Shown here in pieces: positions 5,824 to 9,230 of a stretch of DNA of 9,230 nt. The DNA comes from Gallionella sp. (GTDB lineage Bacteria > Pseudomonadota > Gammaproteobacteria > Burkholderiales > Gallionellaceae). A program made the position numbers and the translations under genes. The DNA lies in NCBI GenBank assembly GCA_029850565.1, contig JARCRR010000230.1, positions 1-9,230 of the forward strand, in the 5' to 3' direction. The notes beneath the pieces were generated by a model. The model saw only the letters and a list, made by a program, of their open reading frames with translations, did no database searches and had not been told where the DNA came from. Positions within the stretch are counted from its first letter, which is position 1; the number at the start of each line of letters is the position of its first letter.

Positions 5824-6176
5824 TATTTTGCCCTCTTTGGGCGACCGACCCCATTCTTACGCCACCAATCATTAGGGCGCGTTGTTCCTAGCCTCCGAAC
5901 ATGGCATTCAGCCAATTCAGTGAATGATTCTGCATCAAGTCCGAACAATGCGAATGAAGAAGCTATCTCTTTTCTTCGGAGTCCCGACAAGACCTGGTCA
6001 AGCTTCGATTTTGAATGAATGTAACGCAGTGAAATAATTGGCCTAACAGCATCAAGAATTCGTTGTCGCGCTATTTCGCGTACTGCTGCTTCTTCAAGAT
6101 CAACACCATGAGACCGGATCGCTGACAACGTGTTTTCAACATCCGCAACTTCGATAAAGTCTATAAGGGAGCTCAT
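5823..6176 (-). CDS. Protein of unknown function, middle gene of the regulatory/replication operon
   Basis: I do not recognise this 117-residue protein. It is predicted helical throughout (VENTLSAIRSHGVDLEEAAVREIARQRIL at 13-41) with no membrane segment, and it ends in a basic tail WWRKNGVGRPKRAK (104-117) that resembles an AT-hook-like DNA contact. Its ATG lies in an ATGA overlap with the upstream HTH gene, and its stop overlaps the next start (TAATG), so its production is tied to both neighbours. DNA binding alongside the replication protein or the regulator is an inference from the tail and the context. Confidence 0.65.
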   Translation of the reverse strand: MSSLIDFIEVADVENTLSAIRSHGVDLEEAAVREIARQRILDAVRPIISLRYIHSKSKLDQVLSGLRRKEIASSFALFGLDAESFTELAECHVRRLGTTRPNDWWRKNGVGRPKRAK

Positions 6177-6517
6177 TTCGCCACCCCGGACTTTTCTGTT
6201 TTGCGACGAATCGATTCCGCCTTCGTGGGGCGGCCGATTCTACAAAACTTATCGGACATGGTTGAAGAGGATGTCCGTAGCTTGTCGATATACTCAAGCA
6301 GATCAACGGTTCTCACCATCGTCCTGCCTGCAAATTCTACAGTTGGAATTGGGAATTTATTGTCGCAAAGCTTGTTGTAGACAGTCTGTTTTGCCCAGCC
6401 GCACGCCGCCCCTGCCTCTACGGGGGTAATGAGAACACGGCTTTGCAGAAAAGCTAGATACAGGTTTGCTGCCGATGTCGGTTGCATCGGATGAATCTTG
6501 TTTAATTGTGTGAACAT
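6173..6517 (-). CDS. HTH DNA-binding protein, excisionase/regulator-like
   Basis: The start at 6517 is chosen because AAGGAG (6524-6529) lies 6 nt upstream; the frame is open further to 6589, but that stretch crosses a GC palindrome and lacks a ribosome-binding site. The 114-residue protein contains a MerR/Xis-like winged helix at about 29-79: LITPVEAGAACGW, AKQTVYNKLCDNKF, then GRTMVRTVDLLEYI. Its C-terminus is basic with GRPTKAESIRRK (95-106). It is the first gene of an operon ending with the replication protein and is nearest to the integrase, which suits an excisionase or element regulator. The specific role is inferred from position and fold only. Confidence 0.7.
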   Translation of the reverse strand: MFTQLNKIHPMQPTSAANLYLAFLQSRVLITPVEAGAACGWAKQTVYNKLCDNKFPIPTVEFAGRTMVRTVDLLEYIDKLRTSSSTMSDKFCRIGRPTKAESIRRKTEKSGVAK

Positions 6518-6539
6518 TTCGCACTCCTTGATGGAAGTG

Positions 6540-6555
6540 CGCGCGGCGCCGCGCG
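6540..6555. promoter_or_regulatory. 16-bp perfect GC palindrome in the leader of the HTH operon
   Basis: CGCGCGGCGCCGCGCG is self-complementary and lies 23 bp upstream of the start codon, just before the ribosome-binding site. Promoter-proximal position suggests an operator for the HTH protein or a hairpin affecting translation. The sequence upstream (6560-6600) is A/T-rich and probably holds the promoter, but no clear -35/-10 pair stands out. Confidence 0.5.
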
Positions 6556-6839
6556 GAAAATTTTGCTTTTCGCATTTTTGTTTCGGCAAATTAAATTCGC
6601 AGAAAAGATAGCAACCGCCCGGCGCCGCAGGGGTTGGCAGTTAAGATTGATTCCGGATTAGAATCGCCGCCAAGAATTTCGGGCGGACTGGTTTGGGGAG
6701 CACGCAACTCGCGTTGAACTGAGTTGCAGCGTTGTTGATTTCTTGGGGTTCGAAACCCAAGCTCTTTCAGCTAAGAATGGCGAAATCCAGTAGCTTCAAG
6801 AGCGTTTTCACCCAGTCGTTGGGACGAGGTGTTGTGTAG

Positions 6840-6868
6840 TTAAACTCAGCCAACACAGCTGAGTTTAA
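6840..6868. repeat. 11-bp perfect inverted repeat
   Basis: TTAAACTCAGC (6840-6850) and GCTGAGTTTAA (6858-6868) are exact reverse complements around CAACACA. No T run follows on either strand, so it is not a classical terminator. It is a candidate protein-binding dyad or small-RNA hairpin in the integrase-proximal intergenic region. Confidence 0.7.
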
Positions 6869-6936
6869 ACACATTGCCGATAGCGGCTCAGTGTTCTATG
6901 TTTACGGTCGCCATTGTATTTAACGACCAATCAATT

Positions 6937-6985
6937 TCAATGCGATTGTTAAAGCGGGACGTATCGTCGTAAATTCTCGCATTGA
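6937..6985. repeat. 9-bp inverted repeat with 31-bp spacer
   Basis: TCAATGCGA (6937-6945) and TCGCATTGA (6977-6985) are exact reverse complements. It lies 47 bp beyond the integrase stop codon. It could be a regulator or excisionase site; at this length and spacing chance is not excluded. Confidence 0.35.
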
Positions 6986-7031
6986 TGTCAACAACTATTC
7001 GCAACTATTTTCTTGGAAAGTATCCTGCGAC

Positions 7032-8054
7032 CTACCCCAATTTTTTCGCAAGCTTCTCAGCGTGCAGATGAGTATAGCGTTGTAGCATCTTCAAAGTTTT
7101 GTGACCGCTAATGCTGGCGATTTCCAACATCGTAAGATCACCGCGTTCTGACAATTTGGACAAAGCTTCATGCCGTAAATCGTGAAAGGTATAGTCGCTG
7201 ATTTTTGCACGTCGCACAGCTGCGATGAAAGCATGGTAGATCGTCATACGTCCCATGTTGAATATTTTTCCGCCGTTGATTGGCACAGGCAAATTGTTTA
7301 AAACCGAAAGAGCCTGGCTGGTCAACGGCACAGCGCGATCATCCCCGTTCTTTGTCTGCCGCAATAGAGCCACGCTACGCTGCTTGTTAACATCTTTCCA
7401 ATCCAGATTAAGAAGCTCGCCCTGACGCGCACCGAGCGCGATAGCAAGCTGGACACAGGGCCACAAGCTGCGATTGCGACTTGCACGGCACTCAGACTCT
7501 AGCCGCTTCCACTCTTCCTCTGTAAGGCGACGGTCGCGCCCTGTGCCGTCTTTGGGCATGCGAACTTTACGCACGGGATTGCCCCGAGGTAAATCTATGC
7601 CTTCTTCAATTTCGGCATAGCCAAAAAGACGGCTGAGCATATTCAACTCTTTTTTTACTGTGCTGCCCGATAGCGGCTTGCCTCGCCAAGTATCAGCCAG
7701 TCGATCATCTCTATACTGCGCTATGACTTTCTGATCGATAGCAGCTAAGCAATACTTCCCGAGCCGCTTCTTTAGGTGTGCGCATTGGAATTTGTATGCC
7801 TCTTTGCCGTCCTCGCGTTTTTTGTATTCGTGAGGGGCGTGCTCCTTAAGGAATTTGTCGATCAGATCGCCAAGGGTGGTTTGTTCTGCCTCGGTTCTAT
7901 CGAAGTAAATCCCCTTGTCCATCTTCGACTCAATGTCCCGCGCCCACTTGATTGCCGCGTCTTCCGTTTCAAACGTTTTGGTTGCGACTGGAAAGCCCTT
8001 GCGCCGGATTTGAACGTGCCACTGGAAATTGCCTTTTTTGCGGATGGTTGCCAT
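7032..8054 (-). CDS. int: Tyrosine site-specific integrase
   Basis: The 340-residue protein is a complete phage/ICE-type tyrosine recombinase that would integrate and excise the element at the adjacent tRNA-Ser. It has an N-terminal arm-binding domain (1-50, MATIRKKGNFQWHVQIRRKGF), a core-binding domain (about 59-155) and a catalytic domain (about 172-340). The full catalytic set is visible: R210 in ALGARQGELL, K235, H291 and R294 in HDLRH, H318 in SGHKTLKML, and Y327 in QRYTHL. The start is supported by GAGG just upstream and by the usual N-terminus. It reads away from the tRNA remnant, whose crossover point is about 100 bp from its start codon, the standard int-att arrangement. No frameshift or lost residue is seen, so it is probably active. 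Confidence 0.95.
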   Translation of the reverse strand: MATIRKKGNFQWHVQIRRKGFPVATKTFETEDAAIKWARDIESKMDKGIYFDRTEAEQTTLGDLIDKFLKEHAPHEYKKREDGKEAYKFQCAHLKKRLGKYCLAAIDQKVIAQYRDDRLADTWRGKPLSGSTVKKELNMLSRLFGYAEIEEGIDLPRGNPVRKVRMPKDGTGRDRRLTEEEWKRLESECRASRNRSLWPCVQLAIALGARQGELLNLDWKDVNKQRSVALLRQTKNGDDRAVPLTSQALSVLNNLPVPINGGKIFNMGRMTIYHAFIAAVRRAKISDYTFHDLRHEALSKLSERGDLTMLEIASISGHKTLKMLQRYTHLHAEKLAKKLG

Positions 8055-8064
8055 ATCGCCTCAC

Positions 8065-8086
8065 TGTGCCAAAAATGTGCCAAAAA
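8065..8086. repeat. Tandem 11-bp repeats upstream of int (candidate arm-type or autoregulatory sites)
   Basis: TGTGCCAAAAA occurs twice with no gap (8065-8075, 8076-8086), between the integrase start codon and the att crossover. Direct repeats here often serve as integrase arm-binding sites and can occlude the int promoter. Two adjacent exact 11-mers are very unlikely by chance. Confidence 0.6.
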
Positions 8087-8157
8087 CTCATTTTTCAAAC
8101 TAGCACAGCTTCGCAAAACCTATTTCTATTGGGTTTCAGTGGGCTTTAATTGCCCGG

Positions 8158-8216
8158 CTGGAAAGCGTGTGTGGGTTTATAGCCCACCGCGGGTTCGAAT
8201 CCCGCCTTCTCCGCCA
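8158..8216 (+). pseudogene. tRNA-Ser(GGA) 3' fragment, attR of the element
   Basis: The sequence starts at the anticodon loop CTGGAAA (anticodon GGA, 8160-8162), continues with the 3' anticodon stem GCGTG, a long class II variable arm (GTGGG/CCCAC), the T arm GCGGG-TTCGAAT-CCCGC (8189-8205), the acceptor strand CTTCTCC, G73 and encoded CCA (8214-8216). The 5' half is missing: no GGAGAAG acceptor strand or D arm lies in the preceding 100 bp, and the 5' anticodon stem (expected CACGC) reads CCCGG. The natural tRNA terminator follows. This is the displaced 3' end left when an element integrates at the anticodon loop; the intact tRNA would be rebuilt at the other end, outside the window. Confidence 0.85.
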
Positions 8217-8229
8217 GTAAAAAACAACT

Positions 8230-8256
8230 AAGCCGCTAATTTATAGCGGCTTTTTT
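8230..8256 (+). terminator. Intrinsic terminator of the tRNA-Ser transcript (probably bidirectional)
   Basis: A 9-bp perfect stem AAGCCGCTA (8230-8238) / TAGCGGCTT (8244-8252) with a 5-nt loop is followed by a T run on the plus strand. A-rich sequence on the left (8218-8226) gives a T-rich tail on the minus strand too. It lies 14 bp after the tRNA CCA and stayed with the host side after integration. Confidence 0.85.
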
Positions 8257-8282
8257 GTGTCTAGCATTTGGCGCAGTGCCGT

Positions 8283-8303
8283 AAAAATGTCATGGAATGA
8301 CAT
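8283..8303 (-). terminator. Weak hairpin-plus-T-run terminator for the permease transcript
   Basis: On the minus strand, ATGTCAT-TCC-ATGACAT (8303 down to 8287) is a perfect 7-bp stem followed by T residues (down to 8283). It lies downstream of the permease stop and of the possible small ORF at 8335-8496. The stem is short and AT-rich, so efficiency is doubtful; the stronger hairpin at 8230-8256 may back it up. Confidence 0.4.
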
Positions 8304-8334
8304 AGCGTCGGCAGCTTTTCGGCAACATCTAAAA

Positions 8335-8496
8335 TCAGAACATCCCGCCCAACTCTGTATGCGGATCATAGTTCGTGATGACGAGTTCTCCTCGCTCGGC
8401 ACTCGCTCCATATCGGCTGCCAAGCGAGTACTCGATACCCACCGTCTCGATGTGCAGATCCTGGAACACGCGCCGAATCTCCGGATTTCTTGTCAT
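8335..8496 (-). CDS. Possible small protein downstream of the permease
   Basis: A 53-codon frame starts at ATG 8496, five bases after the permease stop, and ends at TGA before the candidate terminator. The product begins MTRNPEIRRVFQDLHIETVG and ends in DPHTELGGMF; its composition is protein-like, but I recognise no family. There is no strong ribosome-binding site, although translational coupling to the permease is possible. It could also be noncoding 3' sequence. Confidence 0.3.
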   Translation of the reverse strand: MTRNPEIRRVFQDLHIETVGIEYSLGSRYGASAERGELVITNYDPHTELGGMF

Positions 8497-8501
8497 CCAG
8501 C

Positions 8502-9230
8502 CTATGTGTTTGTACGATTCAAACGTGGATCGAAGGCATCACGCACCGCATCGGCAAACAAGTTGGCCGCCAACACCAATACCAACATGAAGCTGAATGC
8601 CGAAGCCAACGCCCACCACACCATCGGCTCACGCCCCATCTCCAAACGCGCGCCATTGATCATGGTGCCGAACGAGATCATCGAAGGATCGACACCCACG
8701 CCCACGTAGGACAACACTGCTTCGGCCAATACCAAACCGGAGAAATCCATCACCAGAGCGATAAGGATGATGTGCATCACGTTGGGCATGATGTGGCGCG
8801 TGAGAATGCGCATGGACGACACACCAAAGGATTGCGCCGCTTGGATGTATTCCATCTCGCGCAGCTTCAACGTCTCGCCGCGCAACAAACGGCACAACCC
8901 CGTCCAACTGGTCATACCGAGGATGAGGCACAAGAAAACCAGCCGTAGATCGGCGCGCGAGGCCGAAGTGGTGAACCATTCAGGATGGGTGTCGATGGTG
9001 ACTTGCATCATCAACACCGCCGCCGCGATGAGCAATACGCTCGGGATGGAACTCAACACGGTGTAGACGTATTGGATGACATCATCCACCCAGCCACGGA
9101 AATAACCTGCCGCAACGCCCAAGAATAAAGCCAATGGCAAGGTCACCAATGTCGTCACCGTGCCGATGATGAGACCGGTGCGTATGCTCTTCAGCGAGAG
9201 GTACAACACATCCTGCCCCACCTTGTCGGT
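8502..9230 (-). CDS. OppC/DppC-type peptide ABC transporter permease (partial, N-terminus outside window)
   Basis: This is an inner-membrane subunit that pairs with an OppB/DppB-type permease and two ATPases to import peptides or similar substrates. The 242 visible residues begin within the family motif TDKVGQDVL (usually GTDxxGRDxLSR, near residue 70 of a full protein), so the true start and first transmembrane helix lie to the right. Five membrane segments follow, and the EAA loop that contacts the ATPase is clear (EYIQAAQSFGVSSMRILTRHIMPN; A-A, G and P conserved). The C-terminus DAVRDAFDPRL is typical for the family. Subgroup and substrate cannot be told. It is chromosomal, outside the element, and reads towards the tRNA remnant. 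Confidence 0.92.
   Translation of the reverse strand, partial: TDKVGQDVLYLSLKSIRTGLIIGTVTTLVTLPLALFLGVAAGYFRGWVDDVIQYVYTVLSSIPSVLLIAAAVLMMQVTIDTHPEWFTTSASRADLRLVFLCLILGMTSWTGLCRLLRGETLKLREMEYIQAAQSFGVSSMRILTRHIMPNVMHIILIALVMDFSGLVLAEAVLSYVGVGVDPSMISFGTMINGARLEMGREPMVWWALASAFSFMLVLVLAANLFADAVRDAFDPRLNRTNT

Larger units (their letters stand above)
6518..7031. other. Noncoding stretch between HTH operon and integrase
   Basis: No gene is supported in these 514 bp. It holds the leader of the HTH operon and several inverted repeats: GCAACTC/GAGTTGC (6704-6710/6721-6727), CTTGGG/CCCAAG (6742-6747/6756-6761), an 11-bp repeat at 6840-6868 and a 9-bp repeat at 6937-6985. A direct repeat CAACTATT occurs at 6992-6999 and 7002-7009. 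Possible roles are excisionase binding, an origin for the circular form, or a small RNA; none is proven. Confidence 0.5.
1..8157. mobile_element. Right part of an integrated mobilizable/conjugative element
   Basis: A tyrosine integrase sits next to a tRNA-Ser remnant, and to its left lie a regulator, a replication protein, a toxin-antitoxin pair, a MobC-like protein and a type IV coupling protein. This set is typical of integrative mobilizable or conjugative elements. The right boundary is placed at the point where tRNA sequence begins (anticodon loop, 8158). The left end is outside the window, so size, the attL repeat, relaxase and transfer-channel genes cannot be judged. Whether the element is self-transmissible or only mobilizable is unknown. 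Confidence 0.85.

Noticed and set aside
6518..6589. N-terminal extension of the HTH protein to an upstream ATG
   Set aside because: It lacks a ribosome-binding site and runs through the GC palindrome, while AAGGAG is ideally placed for the ATG at 6517.
6742..6761. T-arm-like sequence (GGGTTCGAAACC), possible tRNA remnant
   Set aside because: The stem does not pair as a T arm with a 7-nt loop, and no acceptor, anticodon or CCA sequence lies at the right distances.
8067..8082. Sigma-54-like promoter (TGGCAC-N5-TGGCA on the minus strand) for int
   Set aside because: The -12 element is imperfect, the start point would fall at the int start codon and exclude its ribosome-binding site, and the match arises from the tandem repeat.

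Overview
The window looks like the integrase-proximal end of an integrated, conjugation-related element (an integrative mobilizable or conjugative element) and its junction with host chromosome at the right. The protein families, strong Shine-Dalgarno sites, mixed GC content and a CCA-encoding tRNA-Ser remnant suggest a Gram-negative proteobacterium. Betaproteobacteria is a plausible guess, but the sequence alone does not prove it.

Layout, left to right. Positions 1-1518 (minus strand) hold most of a VirD4/TraG-like type IV coupling protein that runs off the left edge. Positions 1519-2292 contain no credible gene but are packed with nested inverted repeats, including a perfect 19-bp hairpin and a 20-bp plus 11-bp long-range inverted repeat. 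This is the most unusual part of the window. Positions 2293-2511 (minus) encode a small charged coiled-coil protein resembling short conjugal accessory proteins (TraD-like). Positions 2733-3248 (plus) encode an AT-rich stray gene whose protein has the layout of an ADP-ribosyltransferase. Positions 3239-3961 (minus) encode a winged-helix plus nuclease-like protein of the MobC/replication-relaxation type. Positions 4064-4836 (plus) are a two-gene toxin-antitoxin module: a TumE-family toxin followed by a winged-helix partner, under a promoter that contains an inverted repeat. Positions 4843-6517 (minus) are a translationally coupled three-gene operon: an HTH regulator/excisionase-like protein, a 117-residue protein of unknown function, and a phage/ICE-type replication protein. 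Positions 6518-7031 are noncoding, with several inverted repeats. Positions 7032-8054 (minus) encode a complete tyrosine integrase.

The junction lies at about 8158: the 3' part of a tRNA-Ser(GGA), from anticodon loop to CCA, survives with its own terminator, while the 5' half is absent. That is the expected attR of an element integrated in a tRNA gene. To the right is chromosome: a possible 53-codon ORF, a minus-strand terminator, and a partial OppC/DppC-type peptide ABC transporter permease running off the right edge.

Reading the genes together: the integrase and the HTH protein would handle excision and integration, the replication protein would act on the excised circle, the MobC-like protein, small coiled-coil protein and coupling protein would process and deliver DNA to a transfer channel, and the toxin-antitoxin pair would stabilise the element. 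No relaxase or mating-pair-formation genes are in view; they may lie left of the window or be supplied in trans.
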